A DNA stretch of 64,000 nucleotides, taken from Pantoea sp050157905 (GTDB taxonomy: Bacteria > Pseudomonadota > Gammaproteobacteria > Enterobacterales > Enterobacteriaceae). The stretch is from NCBI RefSeq assembly GCF_050157905.1, contig NZ_JBKIWZ010000001.1:2790001-2854000 (forward strand), given 5' to 3'. The notes beneath the pieces were generated by a model. That model saw nothing but the letters and a program-made list of their open reading frames with translations. It was not told the DNA's origin and searched no databases. Made by a program: the position numbers and the translations under genes. Below are positions 1 to 9,415 of this stretch, piece by piece; positions within the stretch are counted from its first letter, which is position 1; the number at the start of each line of letters is the position of its first letter.

Positions 1-905
1 GCGAAACGCGCCACTTCACCCTGCGCTTCCAGAACGGTACGCTCTTTGTAAGCACGCGCTTCTTCCAGAATACGTTGCGCCTGACCATTTGCCCGTGGCT
101 GCACTTCATTCGCATAAGCTTCAGCTTCACGAACGTACTGCTCGCGGTTTTCGCGTGCGGCAATCGCGTCATCAAACGCAGACTTCACTTCTTCCGGCGG
201 CCGTGCAGCCTGGAAGTTGACGTCCAGCACCGCGATGCCCATGTTATAAGGGCGGATTGTCTCGTCGATTTCACGCTGGGTATCACTACGCACCACAGTA
301 CGGCCTTCAGTCAGGATGCGGTCCATAGTAGAACGGCCAATCACACCACGCAGCGCACTGTCCGTGGCCTGACGCAGGCTGTCATCCGCGCTGGTGACCG
401 CATACAGATAGCGTTCCGGATCGGTCACGCGGTACTGCACGTTCATTTCGACGCGTACAACATTCTCATCCGAGGTCAGCATCACGCCAGAGGCCGCCAG
501 TTCACGCACTGATTCGACGTTAACCGCACGCACCTGATCGATAAAGGTTGGCTTCCAGTTCAGGCCCGGTTCGACCAGATGACTGAATTTACCAAAGCGA
601 GTCACCACGCCGCGTTCCGCTTCTTTAATGGTGTAGAAACCGCTGGCAGCCCAGATGACTACCGCAGCAACCGCCACGATGCCAACGATTTTACCGCCGC
701 TGCCAGAGCTGCGCTGACCGTTGTCGTTCTGTTTGCCACCGCCCAGTCCACCAAGCTTCTTGCTCAGCTTACGGAAGATATCATCCAGATCAGGAGGCCC
801 GGATTCCCGTCCTCCCTTATACCCCCCAGAGTTGCCGCCTTGATTATTGCTGCTTCCCCACGGGTCGCGGTCCTGTCCGTTATTTCCGGGCTGATTCCAC
901 GCCAT
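1..905 (-). CDS. hflK: HflK, membrane regulator of FtsH protease (3' end cut by window)
   Basis: HflK forms with HflC a large SPFH-family complex that surrounds the FtsH protease in the inner membrane and modulates degradation of membrane proteins. About 301 residues are visible, from an ATG at 905 (MAWNQPGNNGQDRDPWG) to the window edge. The Gly/Asn-rich N-terminal tail (about 1-70) is typical of HflK. A single hydrophobic segment follows at about 72-90 and then the SPFH/band-7 region (VVTRFGKF onward). Reading continues to the edge without a stop. hflC would be expected just outside the window. The gene belongs to the hfq-hflX-hflKC superoperon on the minus strand, but an ERIC-like repeat separates it from hflX. 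Confidence 0.96.
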   Translation of the reverse strand, partial: MAWNQPGNNGQDRDPWGSSNNQGGNSGGYKGGRESGPPDLDDIFRKLSKKLGGLGGGKQNDNGQRSSGSGGKIVGIVAVAAVVIWAASGFYTIKEAERGVVTRFGKFSHLVEPGLNWKPTFIDQVRAVNVESVRELAASGVMLTSDENVVRVEMNVQYRVTDPERYLYAVTSADDSLRQATDSALRGVIGRSTMDRILTEGRTVVRSDTQREIDETIRPYNMGIAVLDVNFQAARPPEEVKSAFDDAIAARENREQYVREAEAYANEVQPRANGQAQRILEEARAYKERTVLEAQGEVARF

Positions 906-935
906 GTTTCTACTCCATTTATTGTAATTACGGTT

Positions 936-1117
936 TTTACCCTTCATTTTTCGGATTGCAGCGGTACTGGCTGCCTTCGCTGACGCCGGTCACTTACCTG
1001 CGTAAGAGCCCGGCGATAAACGCCGTTGCCGCCGTGCTGAAATCCGAGCTAACCGGGTAAATCCTGCGTATTCGGTCATGCAACGAAAATGCGACAATCT
1101 TCCATTTTTAGGGTAAA
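936..1117. repeat. ERIC-like (IRU) intergenic repeat
   Basis: This 182-bp element fills most of the hflK-hflX spacer. It is bounded by an inverted TTTACCCT / AGGGTAAA pair. Read on the minus strand, its centre contains GTAAGTGACCGGCGTCAGCG followed by AAGGCAGCC, close to the conserved ERIC core (GTAAGTGACTGGGGTGAGCG then AAGGCAGCC), and its 3' arm ends like the ERIC arm (TGCAA...GAAGGGTAAA). ERIC is usually about 127 bp, so this copy appears to carry an extra 50-60 bp in one arm. The family match is from memory of the consensus, not a search. If transcribed in the hflX-to-hflK direction it would fold into a long hairpin between the two genes. Confidence 0.72.
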
Positions 1118-1132
1118 TGCGTTTGGGCAATA

Positions 1133-2413
1133 TCAAATAATGTAACTGGTCAGCGACGGTTCCTGTTTACATAAACGCATCCATTCAATGATGGGCATAC
1201 GTATCTGTAATCCTACCCTGCCGTCTTCTTCATTCCACTCTTTCTCAATCGCCTGCAGCTGATAGAAACGGCTGCGAAGGCGGCCTGCTTCTGGCGGCAG
1301 ACGCAATGTATGCTGGGCAATTTCACCCGACAGACGCTCAGACAGCGCCTGCCACAGCAACGGAATGCCTTCGCCTGTCTGGGCAGAAAGCCAGACGCGG
1401 ACAGGCAGATTCTCTTCGTTACGATCAATACGCGGTTCGAACCCGTCGAGCATATCGATTTTGTTCATGACCAGTAACGTCGGAATTTCGTCCGCTTCAA
1501 TCTCTTCCAGAACGGTATCGACGGCGGCGATATTCTCCGTGACGCGCAGGTCAGCGCCATCAATGACATGCAGTAAGAGCGTCGCCTGGCGTGTCTCCTG
1601 CAGCGTAGCTTTAAAAGCAGCAACCAGGTCGTGAGGAAGATGGCGAATAAAGCCGACGGTGTCCGCCAGAACCACATCCCCGACATCGGCCACATTCAGA
1701 CGGCGCAGCGTCGGATCCAGCGTCGCAAACAGCTGATCTGCGGCGAAGACGTTGGCCGACGTCACGGCATTAAACAGGGTCGACTTACCGGCGTTGGTAT
1801 ACCCCACCAGCGACACGGTCGGGATATCTGCTTTGGCGCGCGACTGACGCCCCTGCTCACGCTGTTTTTCCACCCGCTCAAGACGGGACAGAATCTGACT
1901 GATGCGACCGCGCAACAGACGGCGGTCGGTTTCTAATTGTGTTTCACCCGGACCGCGTAAGCCGATCCCGCCTTTCTGACGTTCAAGGTGAGTCCAGCCG
2001 CGCACCAGACGTGTGGCAAGATGGCGAAGCTGCGCCAGCTCAACCTGCAATTTACCTTCATGGGTGCGTGCGCGTTGGGCAAAGATATCCAGAATCAAAC
2101 CGGTGCGATCGATAACCCGGCATTCGCACAGACGCTCGAGGTTTCTCTCCTGAGCGGGCGTAAGGGCATGATCGAATAATACGACCGATGCTCCAGTTGT
2201 TTTTACCGCATCGGCAATTTCAACGGCCTTTCCTTCACCGACAAAATACTTGGGGTGTGGCGCTTTACGACTGCCAGTGACCACTTGCAGCGCCTCAACG
2301 CCAGCAGAAGAGACCAGGGTTTCAAACTCCTGCAAATCTTCTACTTCTTTGTCCTGGGAGAACCAGATGTGTACCAGTACGGCCTGCTCGCCGGCATCAT
2401 AACGGTCAAACAA
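1133..2413 (-). CDS. hflX: HflX, ribosome-associated GTPase
   Basis: HflX is a GTPase that binds the 50S subunit and splits stalled or heat-damaged 70S ribosomes. The 426-residue product has the family's N-terminal glycine-rich nucleotide-binding half and a TRAFAC GTPase domain from about residue 200: G1 GYTNAGKST, G3 DTVGF and G4 NKID are all visible. Length equals that of E. coli HflX (426). It lies downstream of hfq by about 70 bp, in the standard hfq-hflX order, with a candidate hairpin in the gap. The ATG start at 2413 gives the conserved MFDRYDAGEQAVLVHI beginning. Confidence 0.97.
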   Translation of the reverse strand: MFDRYDAGEQAVLVHIWFSQDKEVEDLQEFETLVSSAGVEALQVVTGSRKAPHPKYFVGEGKAVEIADAVKTTGASVVLFDHALTPAQERNLERLCECRVIDRTGLILDIFAQRARTHEGKLQVELAQLRHLATRLVRGWTHLERQKGGIGLRGPGETQLETDRRLLRGRISQILSRLERVEKQREQGRQSRAKADIPTVSLVGYTNAGKSTLFNAVTSANVFAADQLFATLDPTLRRLNVADVGDVVLADTVGFIRHLPHDLVAAFKATLQETRQATLLLHVIDGADLRVTENIAAVDTVLEEIEADEIPTLLVMNKIDMLDGFEPRIDRNEENLPVRVWLSAQTGEGIPLLWQALSERLSGEIAQHTLRLPPEAGRLRSRFYQLQAIEKEWNEEDGRVGLQIRMPIIEWMRLCKQEPSLTSYII

Positions 2414-2429
2414 GCTATAACCTCCCTAA

Positions 2430-2470
2430 ATAAAAGACCAGGACGGAAAACCGCTGTTCTCCGCACCTGG
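2430..2470 (-). terminator. Candidate attenuating hairpin between hfq and hflX
   Basis: On the minus strand a CCAGG...CCTGG stem with an inner CGGA/TCCG pairing (2438-2470) is followed by a T-rich stretch (2430-2437). It sits directly after hfq and before hflX, so it could partly terminate hfq mRNA and lower downstream expression. The stem is interrupted and the T tract imperfect, so this is a weak call. Confidence 0.35.
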
Positions 2471-2485
2471 CTATACGGCGACGCG

Positions 2486-2797
2486 TTACTCTGCGTGATC
2501 ACCGTCTTGTTGTGGCTGTGGCTGCGCAGGTGTGTTGCTGCCACCGTGATGGTAATTGTTGCTGCCGCCACCGGTATTATTGCTATGGTGAGAAACCGGG
2601 CGCGAAGGAACAACGGTAGAAATGGCGTGCTTATAGACCATCTGACTTACCGTGTTTTTCAACAAAATGACGAACTGATCAAATGACTCAATCTGACCCT
2701 GCAGCTTAATACCGTTAACCAGATAAATCGAAACCGGAACACGTTCACGACGCAGTGCGTTCAAAAACGGGTCTTGTAATGATTGCCCCTTAGCCAT
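2486..2797 (-). CDS. hfq: Hfq, RNA chaperone
   Basis: Hfq is the hexameric Sm-like RNA chaperone that pairs small RNAs with target mRNAs. The 103-residue product opens with MAKGQSLQDPFLNALRRERV. The Sm1 (residues about 8-40) and Sm2 motifs, including the YKHAIST element, are intact. The C-terminal tail is rich in Gly, Asn, His and Gln and ends in acidic residues (DGDHAE), as in enterobacterial Hfq (102 in E. coli). It lies between miaA and hflX as in E. coli; further promoters inside miaA are known there but I did not assign them here. Confidence 0.98.
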   Translation of the reverse strand: MAKGQSLQDPFLNALRRERVPVSIYLVNGIKLQGQIESFDQFVILLKNTVSQMVYKHAISTVVPSRPVSHHSNNTGGGSNNYHHGGSNTPAQPQPQQDGDHAE

Positions 2798-2900
2798 TCT
2801 ATCTTTTCCTTATATGCTTGTTGTATGTTGCTCGTAGAACCTATGGTTCTGAAAAAACTGCGTAAAAATTTGCGCACGATAACCCATCAATTGTACACAA

Positions 2901-3851
2901 TCACCCATGCTTCGCACTAAGAACCTGTAACACTGTATCACGCGCCAGCCGGGGCTCGTCACTGTCAAGCCAGTGAATATTTTCCCAGCCACGTAACCAT
3001 GTTATCTGTCGCTTAGCAAGCTGCCGGGTTGCGCAAATTCCCCGATAAACCATCTCGCCATAATCGATTTCGCCCGATAAATAAGACCACATCTGACGAT
3101 AACCAACACAACGGATAGAAGGCATGTCCGTATGCAAATCACCTCGTGCAAACAGGGCCCGAGACTCCGCTTCAAATCCTGACGCCAACATCTGCTCAAA
3201 ACGCAACGCGATGCGCTGGTGCAGCAGTTCACGGCTCGCGGGGGCGATAGCAAACTGATGCACGTCGTAGGGTAACGCTTCACCGGATGTTTTAGTCAGT
3301 TCCGTTAAAGTTTTACCCGAAATAAAAAAAACTTCCAGTGCTCGCGAAAGTCTCTGCGGATCATTCGGATGAATACGACTGCCGGCAACCGGGTCGACTT
3401 CACACAGCTGGCGGTGCAAAGCTTCCCAGCCTTTTTCACGCGCCGTTTGCTCTATCTGCTGACGAATCTCCGGATCGGCCGGGGGCAGCGGCGACAATCC
3501 TTCAAGTAACGCCTTGAAGTAGAGCATGGTTCCACCAACAAGCAGCGGTATTCGTCCTGCTGCGACGATCTCCGCCATTTCTGCTAACGCATCCCGCCGG
3601 AACTCCGCGGCCGAATAGGCCTCTGCGGGATCGCGGATGTCGAGCAGACGATGGGGCGCCACAGCTAACTCCTCAGCCGACGGTTTTGCCGTACCAATAT
3701 CCATCTGACGATAGATTAAGGCAGAATCGACGCTGATCAGTTCCACTGGTAGCTGCTTACGCAGCTCGATGGCGAGTGCCGTCTTGCCAGATGCTGTGGG
3801 TCCCATCAAAAAAATAGCCTTTGGCCGGCCAGCCTGGTTTAGTTCACTCAT
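2901..3851 (-). CDS. miaA: MiaA, tRNA dimethylallyltransferase
   Basis: MiaA transfers a dimethylallyl group to N6 of adenine-37 in tRNAs reading UNN codons, the first step of ms2i6A37 synthesis. The 316-residue protein has a P-loop at residues 17-24 (GPTASGKT), the DSALIYRQMDIGTAKP substrate loop and the LVGGTMLYFKALLEGL motif. Length equals that of E. coli MiaA (316). Its start overlaps the end of mutL by 8 bp, indicating translational coupling in the mutL-miaA-hfq gene row. Confidence 0.98.
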   Translation of the reverse strand: MSELNQAGRPKAIFLMGPTASGKTALAIELRKQLPVELISVDSALIYRQMDIGTAKPSAEELAVAPHRLLDIRDPAEAYSAAEFRRDALAEMAEIVAAGRIPLLVGGTMLYFKALLEGLSPLPPADPEIRQQIEQTAREKGWEALHRQLCEVDPVAGSRIHPNDPQRLSRALEVFFISGKTLTELTKTSGEALPYDVHQFAIAPASRELLHQRIALRFEQMLASGFEAESRALFARGDLHTDMPSIRCVGYRQMWSYLSGEIDYGEMVYRGICATRQLAKRQITWLRGWENIHWLDSDEPRLARDTVLQVLSAKHG

Positions 3852-5709
3852 GCTTCAACGCGTTCACCGCGCTCTCAATCTCTATGGGCTGTAATAAGCC
3901 TGAAGGCGGCGATTTCAGTAACTGTGGACAGAGCCGTTCAAGCTCTGCCAGCAGGTTAATCGCCTGTGAGTGATTCCAGCTGGAGGACTCCGTATCCTGC
4001 TGTCGCGCCAGCCACTGAGCCAGTTGCGTCGCAGAGTTCTCCTGCTGCCGGGCGAGATAGCCTAACAGCTCAGGAATCAAGATTTGTAAATTTTGTGTTC
4101 GTAACGGTAAAGGCACCGCACGCAGGGTAACGTGGTCGCCGTCTGCCTGAAGTTCAATCCCCATCTGGTTGAGCAGACTGCTGTTTTTACGCGCCGCTTC
4201 GCGTTCCTCCCGGGCCATTTTCAGCCGTACCGGAATCAGCAGAGGCTGCGGTTTCAGCCCCTCCTCGCCCGGTTCAAGCTGTGCCTGTTTCAGCCAGCGC
4301 GCCGCCACTGGCAGCGCCATCAGAAAAAGCATCTGATCCTGTTCCAGCAGTGCATAGTGGTTCTGCATTACAGTCAGTACCCGGCCAAAACTCTGTGTAT
4401 GGGCCGCCAGCGGCGAAACCTTTTCGGTCCGGCGCAGTTCCGGTTCAGGCGCTTTTGATGACGGCGCGCTATCGGCGGGCGTTTTCAGCAGCTGCTGGTA
4501 CACCGCGCCTTCACGCTGCCGGTAAAGGTTCTCTTTATTCTGCCAGGCCGGTGCCGCTGCAGGCGGCGTTTCCCGGACGGATGCCGCCGGTTTACGCTCA
4601 CCGGGCGACGACGCAGGCTGGGCGAAATGATTGCCTCCGGCCGCCTGACGATTCTCCGGCTGCCAGCGCGGGGTGCTTTCTTCCGCCTTCAGCGCAGGTA
4701 GCGCAGGCGTCGCAATCGCCTGCAGCGCGCTGACTACGCCCTGGTAGATAAAGTCATGCACCAGACGCGACTGGTGGAACCGGACTTCATGCTTGGCCGG
4801 ATGGACGTTGACATCCACCTGATGAGGGTCGATCTCCAGGTAGAGCACGTAAGCGGGCTGCTGCTCATCCTGAAGCTGTGTCTGGAAAGCCTGGCGGATT
4901 GCATGGTTAATCAGCTTATCGCGCATCATCCGGCCGTTAACATAGCAATACTGCAGCTCCGTTACCTGACGCGAACCGGCGGGATCGGCCACCCAGCCAC
5001 GCAGCGCGAGATCATCGTGTTGCCAGTCGATGCGCAGCGCGTGCTGCATAAAAGTGGTGCCGCAAATGGCGGCCAGCCGCCGTTCACGCTGACTCTCCTC
5101 ATTCACAGCCCGATACTGACGCATCATTTTGCCGTTATGACTCAGCGAAAGGGCGACATCAAAGCGTGCCAGCGCAATACGCCGAATCACTTCGTCGATA
5201 TGCCCGAACTCGGTTTTCTCGGTGCGCATGAATCTGCGGCGTGCCGGCGTGTTGTAAAAGAGATCCAGTACCTCCAGCGTGGTGCCACAGGGATGCGCCG
5301 CCGGTTTGACCGTCACTGCCATATCGCGCCCTTCAGCATAAGCCTGCCAGGCTTCACTCTGATCGGCGGTGCGGGAGGTGAGCGTCAGACGAGAGACAGA
5401 ACTGATACTGGCCAGCGCTTCACCGCGGAAGCCCAGACTCATAATCGCTTCCAGATCGTCCAGTGAGGCGATTTTACTGGTGGCGTGTCGGGCCAGCGCC
5501 ATCGACAGCTCGCTTTTCACGATGCCGCAGCCGTTGTCGCGAATGCGGATCAGCTTAGCGCCGCCCTTCTCGATATCGATATCGATGCGTGTCGCACCCG
5601 CATCCAGACTGTTCTCCACCAGCTCTTTGACAACCGAGGCAGGACGTTCAACCACTTCACCCGCCGCAATCTGGTTTGCCAGCTGAGGCGGTAAAATTTG
5701 TATCGGCAT
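3844..5709 (-). CDS. mutL: MutL, DNA mismatch repair ATPase
   Basis: MutL couples mismatch recognition by MutS to MutH nicking and UvrD unwinding. I chose the ATG at 5709 (MPIQILPPQLANQIAAGEVV), the universal MutL N-terminus; an in-frame ATG 15 codons upstream adds an unrelated sequence. That gives 621 residues. GHKL ATPase motifs are present: VKELVENSLDAG (28-38), DNGCGI (58-63) and GFRGEAL. A Pro/Ala-rich linker leads to the C-terminal dimerisation domain. No DQHA-type endonuclease motif is visible, as expected where MutH does the nicking. It follows amiB by about 50 bp. Confidence 0.97.
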   Translation of the reverse strand: MPIQILPPQLANQIAAGEVVERPASVVKELVENSLDAGATRIDIDIEKGGAKLIRIRDNGCGIVKSELSMALARHATSKIASLDDLEAIMSLGFRGEALASISSVSRLTLTSRTADQSEAWQAYAEGRDMAVTVKPAAHPCGTTLEVLDLFYNTPARRRFMRTEKTEFGHIDEVIRRIALARFDVALSLSHNGKMMRQYRAVNEESQRERRLAAICGTTFMQHALRIDWQHDDLALRGWVADPAGSRQVTELQYCYVNGRMMRDKLINHAIRQAFQTQLQDEQQPAYVLYLEIDPHQVDVNVHPAKHEVRFHQSRLVHDFIYQGVVSALQAIATPALPALKAEESTPRWQPENRQAAGGNHFAQPASSPGERKPAASVRETPPAAAPAWQNKENLYRQREGAVYQQLLKTPADSAPSSKAPEPELRRTEKVSPLAAHTQSFGRVLTVMQNHYALLEQDQMLFLMALPVAARWLKQAQLEPGEEGLKPQPLLIPVRLKMAREEREAARKNSSLLNQMGIELQADGDHVTLRAVPLPLRTQNLQILIPELLGYLARQQENSATQLAQWLARQQDTESSSWNHSQAINLLAELERLCPQLLKSPPSGLLQPIEIESAVNALKHE

Positions 5710-5758
5710 AGTGGATATCCTATTAGCTGACAGCCCGGCGCAGCGGCCGGGCACACAA

Positions 5759-7426
5759 TCAGGATGCAGGGATTTTCAGGTTCTGCCCCAACATGACGTT
5801 GGTCGACTTCAGGTTATTGGTCTGCATTATTGCTTTCGGGCTGACGCCGTAGTGCGCCGCAATCCCGGTCAGGGAATCGCCGACGACGACCTTATGGCGA
5901 ACCATACCGCGCGGAGCAGCGCGGGTGGTCCGGCTGGCGGCCGCACTGGCTGGCACTTTCAGCCGCTGGCCGATCCACACGACATCACGCTTCAGGGTAT
6001 TCATGTCACGCAGCGTGGCCATGCTGACACCATACTTCGCGGCAATGCCGGAGAGCGTCTCCCCGCGCGTAACGGTATGCCGCTGCGTGGGGCCGGTATA
6101 GTGCGTCACCCCGGTCGCCGGATTACTGGCGACGCTCACCGCTGGCGACGAGCCCAGCGGCAGGTTTTCCTCCTTTGGGATGGATTGCAGCGGGTGCGCC
6201 AGGAAATAAGTGCGCAGACCTTTGTAGATCGACTGCGCAATCTTATCCTGGTGTGCGCTACTGCCTAGCAGTCGCTCCTCCGAGGAATTACTGATAAAGC
6301 CGGTTTCCACCAGCAAAGAGGGAATGTCCGGCGAACGCAGGACGCCAAGGCTGGCGTGCTCAGGCAGACGTTTGTGCAGCGAGGTGACGCTGCGCAGCTG
6401 CTGCAGGACTTTCTGAGCAATGTCATAGCCGACGCGCTGCGAGTGACCGAACTGCAGATCAAGTACCGCCTGGCTGAGATAAGGATCGGCCTGACTGTTG
6501 GCCAGCAGATCACCGGCACCGCCCAGTAGCTCAGACTGCTTCTCTTTCTGCTCCAGCCAGTTGGCCATTTCATTGTTGGCGCGACGGTTTGACAGCACCC
6601 AGACCGATGCGCCGGTCGCTGCATGGCTTGGGGCCGCATCCGCATGGATCGACACCAGCACGTTGGCATTAGCTTTACGCGCGACATCAGAACGTCCCAT
6701 GACCGAAATAAAATAGTCGCCATCGCGTGTCAGCACGCCTTTAAACATCGGATCGTTGTTCAGCAGCACCCGCAATTTACGGGCGATCGCAATCGTCACG
6801 TTCTTCTCTTTCAGGCCGCGCTGGCCAATCGCGCCTGGATCCTGGCCACCATGTCCGGCATCGATGGCCACAATCACGGTGTCATTCTGGCTGACGCGAC
6901 TGCCAGGACGCACGGTGCTGGCCGTGCTGGTCACCGCCGTCACCGGATTCGCATTGAACGGATTAGCCGCAGCAGCACTCTGAGCCGGCACAGGCGTTGG
7001 CGCGATCGCTGGTGCAGGCTCACTCTGCTTCACCACAGGCCGCTTGCCGGTAACGGTGAAAATCACGCTATAGTTGTTGCCGTCGCGCTGGGTGACCGCC
7101 CGGGTTTTCCCCGCCTGGGTCAGTTCAAACACCAGCCGCACACTCTGCTTGTCCTTTGGGGTACTGCTGCGAATGCGCCTGACGATGTTCTCACCGCTGA
7201 AGTTCAGCGGTAACCCCTGCACCACACCGCTCTGGCGGACGTCGAGCACCACGCGATCGGGGTTGTGCAGCGGGAAATAGCCATAGACCGGCTGTCCGGA
7301 AAAATTCAGGGTGATGGTTGCCTGGCTGTCACCGTTCGCCACTTTAATATCTGACAGCGTGGCGGCAAACAGCGGAGCAGAGACCAGCAGCAGTGACACC
7401 AGCGCGATTTTCATCCGTGACATCAT
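5759..7426 (-). CDS. amiB: AmiB, N-acetylmuramoyl-L-alanine amidase with two LysM domains
   Basis: AmiB cleaves the septal peptidoglycan stem peptide from MurNAc during daughter-cell separation and is activated by EnvC. The 555-residue precursor has a signal peptide (about 1-21, ending in LLVSAPLFA), an AMIN domain (to about 130), a Pro/Ala linker and an Amidase_3 domain. The zinc/catalytic motifs DAGHGGQDPGAIG, SIHADA and ETGFISN are visible. Two C-terminal LysM repeats (about 450-493 and 511-555) bind glycan. It is about 110 residues longer than E. coli AmiB (about 445, one LysM as I recall), mainly from the second LysM and linker. Its ATG overlaps the tsaE stop (ATGA). Confidence 0.95.
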   Translation of the reverse strand: MMSRMKIALVSLLLVSAPLFAATLSDIKVANGDSQATITLNFSGQPVYGYFPLHNPDRVVLDVRQSGVVQGLPLNFSGENIVRRIRSSTPKDKQSVRLVFELTQAGKTRAVTQRDGNNYSVIFTVTGKRPVVKQSEPAPAIAPTPVPAQSAAAANPFNANPVTAVTSTASTVRPGSRVSQNDTVIVAIDAGHGGQDPGAIGQRGLKEKNVTIAIARKLRVLLNNDPMFKGVLTRDGDYFISVMGRSDVARKANANVLVSIHADAAPSHAATGASVWVLSNRRANNEMANWLEQKEKQSELLGGAGDLLANSQADPYLSQAVLDLQFGHSQRVGYDIAQKVLQQLRSVTSLHKRLPEHASLGVLRSPDIPSLLVETGFISNSSEERLLGSSAHQDKIAQSIYKGLRTYFLAHPLQSIPKEENLPLGSSPAVSVASNPATGVTHYTGPTQRHTVTRGETLSGIAAKYGVSMATLRDMNTLKRDVVWIGQRLKVPASAAASRTTRAAPRGMVRHKVVVGDSLTGIAAHYGVSPKAIMQTNNLKSTNVMLGQNLKIPAS

Positions 7427-7899
7427 GCCTGTTCCCTGCCCTGGCTGAAAAGTTCAACCCACTGCTGACCTGACGCGGATTGCGCCGTCAGCTCCGCTTC
7501 CCGCGCCTCGCCCACGTAGCGCAGCGTTAAGGTGAGGTCAGGCGACGGCAGAAATCCGGCGCCCTGCTGCGGCCATTCGACCAGACAGATCGCCTCACCG
7601 CTGAAATAGTCGCGGATCCCCATAAACTCCAGCTCTTCCGGATCGGCGAGGCGATAGAGGTCGAAATGGTAAAGGGTCCGGCCGGCCAGCACGTAAGGCT
7701 CAACCAGGGTATAGGTTGGGCTTTTAACGTTGCCCTGATGGCCCAGCGCCTGCAAAAAGCCGCGGCTGAAGGTCGTTTTACCCGCCCCCAGATCGCCATA
7801 GAGATAAATGACTGCCGCGCTGCCACAGGCGCGCGCCAGCTGAGCGCCCAAACTGAGCGTAGCCGCCTCATCGGGCAAAGGGATAACACAGGTCTTCAT
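7423..7899 (-). CDS. tsaE: TsaE, ATPase of the tRNA t6A synthesis complex
   Basis: TsaE binds TsaB-TsaD and drives turnover in threonylcarbamoyl-A37 formation. The 158-residue protein has Walker A at about 35-43 (GDLGAGKTT), followed by the conserved SPTYTLVEPY and FDLYRL elements. The start overlaps the end of nnr and the stop overlaps amiB (both 4-bp ATGA overlaps), so nnr-tsaE-amiB form a tightly coupled unit. TsaC, which makes the threonylcarbamoyl-AMP used by the complex, is encoded elsewhere in this window (60593-61165). Confidence 0.96.
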   Translation of the reverse strand: MKTCVIPLPDEAATLSLGAQLARACGSAAVIYLYGDLGAGKTTFSRGFLQALGHQGNVKSPTYTLVEPYVLAGRTLYHFDLYRLADPEELEFMGIRDYFSGEAICLVEWPQQGAGFLPSPDLTLTLRYVGEAREAELTAQSASGQQWVELFSQGREQA

Positions 7900-9415
7900 G
7901 CTTCTTTATTCATCTCAGGATTAACAAACTGCCACAGGAGATCCAGTAAATCGGTGGCCAGCATACCGCGCGTTCCACGCTGCGCCGCGACCGCATCGGC
8001 TGTGGCACCGTGCGCCACACAGCCCGCGCAGGCTGCATCAAACAGCGTCAGTTTCTGACCCACCAGCGAGGCGATGATGCCACTCAGAAGATCGCCCATT
8101 CCGCCAGATGCCATACCTGCATTGCCAACATCAGCAAAGGCCATTTCTCCCTGCTCGCTGGCAATCAGCGTACCGGCCCCTTTCAGGACCACGACACCAC
8201 CATAACGCTGCGCCAGTGTCTTCGCTGCATGTAAGCGGTCACTCTCAATTTCACTGGTCTCAATATTAAGCAAACGCGCCGCTTCGCCAGGATGCGGCGT
8301 AATAATGCGATTCTGACGTTTCTCTGCACTGATTGCCAGCAGGTTAAGTGCATCCGCGTCCCAAAGCATTGGCTTTTGACTGCCCTCTACCTGCTTTAAC
8401 GCCCGCTTTCCCCACTCCCGCTGACCCAGACCGGGACCGATGGCAATGACATCAGCCCACGCCAGCGCCTCCGTCAGCCGTTCATCGGTCAGTTCATCGA
8501 CCATAATTTCGGGACGGGCGGTGAGAATCGGGATAATGTTATGTTTATGAGTAAGCACTCGCACTAACCCACTGCCGCAGCGCAGCGCAGCCTCAGCCGT
8601 CATGCGCACCGCTCCGGCCGTACCGGCATCCCCCCTACGACCAGCAGACGACCGTGACTGCCCTTATGCGAGGTAGGCTTACGTGGCTTAAGCCAGCGGG
8701 ATAATGCGCGAGCATCGTAGCGGGCAATGGGTGCCGTCTCGCCTGCCAGAAAAGTAGCCAGCCCCAGATCGGCAAAATAGAGTTTGCCAATGTGATCACG
8801 TGCCTTGCCGGTAATCTGACCCGGCTTAAGCGCCACCAGACTCAGCGTATGGCAGGCATCTATGGTTGCCCCCGGTGCCGTGCCGTTGCGGGCCGATAAG
8901 CCGGACGGGATATCTATCGCGAGAACGGGTGCCGCATGAGCATTGGCTCGCGCAATCAGCGAGGCGTAAGGTTCGTCCGGCGCACGCTGGCAACCTGTCC
9001 CCAGCAAGGCATCGACAATCACATCGATCTGCTCTGGCCAGACCGCATCGGCGGCATGAATTTCACCACCTGCGTCCAGCCAGGCATCGCGTGCACGCTG
9101 CGCCGCTTGCGGTAACGCTTTGTCGCTTTCGCACGCCAGCAGCGTTACCGTTTTGCCTGCGGCCTGGCCCAGCCGCGCCACCACATAGCCATCCCCACCG
9201 TTATTGCCATGCCCGCACAGAATCAGCCAGTGGCTGGCCTGCGGCCAGTGCGCAGTCAGATGCATAAAAGCCGCCTGCCCGGCGCGTAACATCAGCTCAT
9301 ACAGGGTGATCCCGAGCGCATCGGCTCCCCTTTGCTCAAGCTGCGCCACCGCCTGCGCAGGCCAGACAGAATATGGTAAACTGCAACTGTTTTTCTTCGA
9401 ATCCTGGTTACTCAT
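7896..9415 (-). pseudogene. nnr: Nnr, NAD(P)HX epimerase/dehydratase, frameshifted as assembled
   Basis: Nnr repairs hydrated NAD(P)H. The N-terminal YjeF_N domain epimerises NAD(P)HX (GHGNNGGDGYVVARL visible) and the C-terminal domain dehydrates it (PHPGEAARLL, KGAGTL, GMASGGMGDLLSG). The reading frame breaks at a run of six C on the plus strand (8630-8635). Before it the frame reads HGRLLVVGG then leaves the family; after it, in the next frame, RMTAEAALRCGSGLVRVL resumes. One extra G would restore a full-length protein of 506 residues with GGDAGTAGAVRMT at the join. The start is the ATG at 9415 (MSNQDSKKN), which overlaps the divergent queG start. The same defect hits msrQ and aroE, so I believe the gene is intact in the organism. 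Confidence 0.9.

Noticed and set aside
7896..9415. Programmed frameshift in nnr at the G run
   Set aside because: The same G6 defect occurs in two unrelated genes, there is no nearby stimulatory structure or SD-like element that I can see, and homologues are read in one frame.
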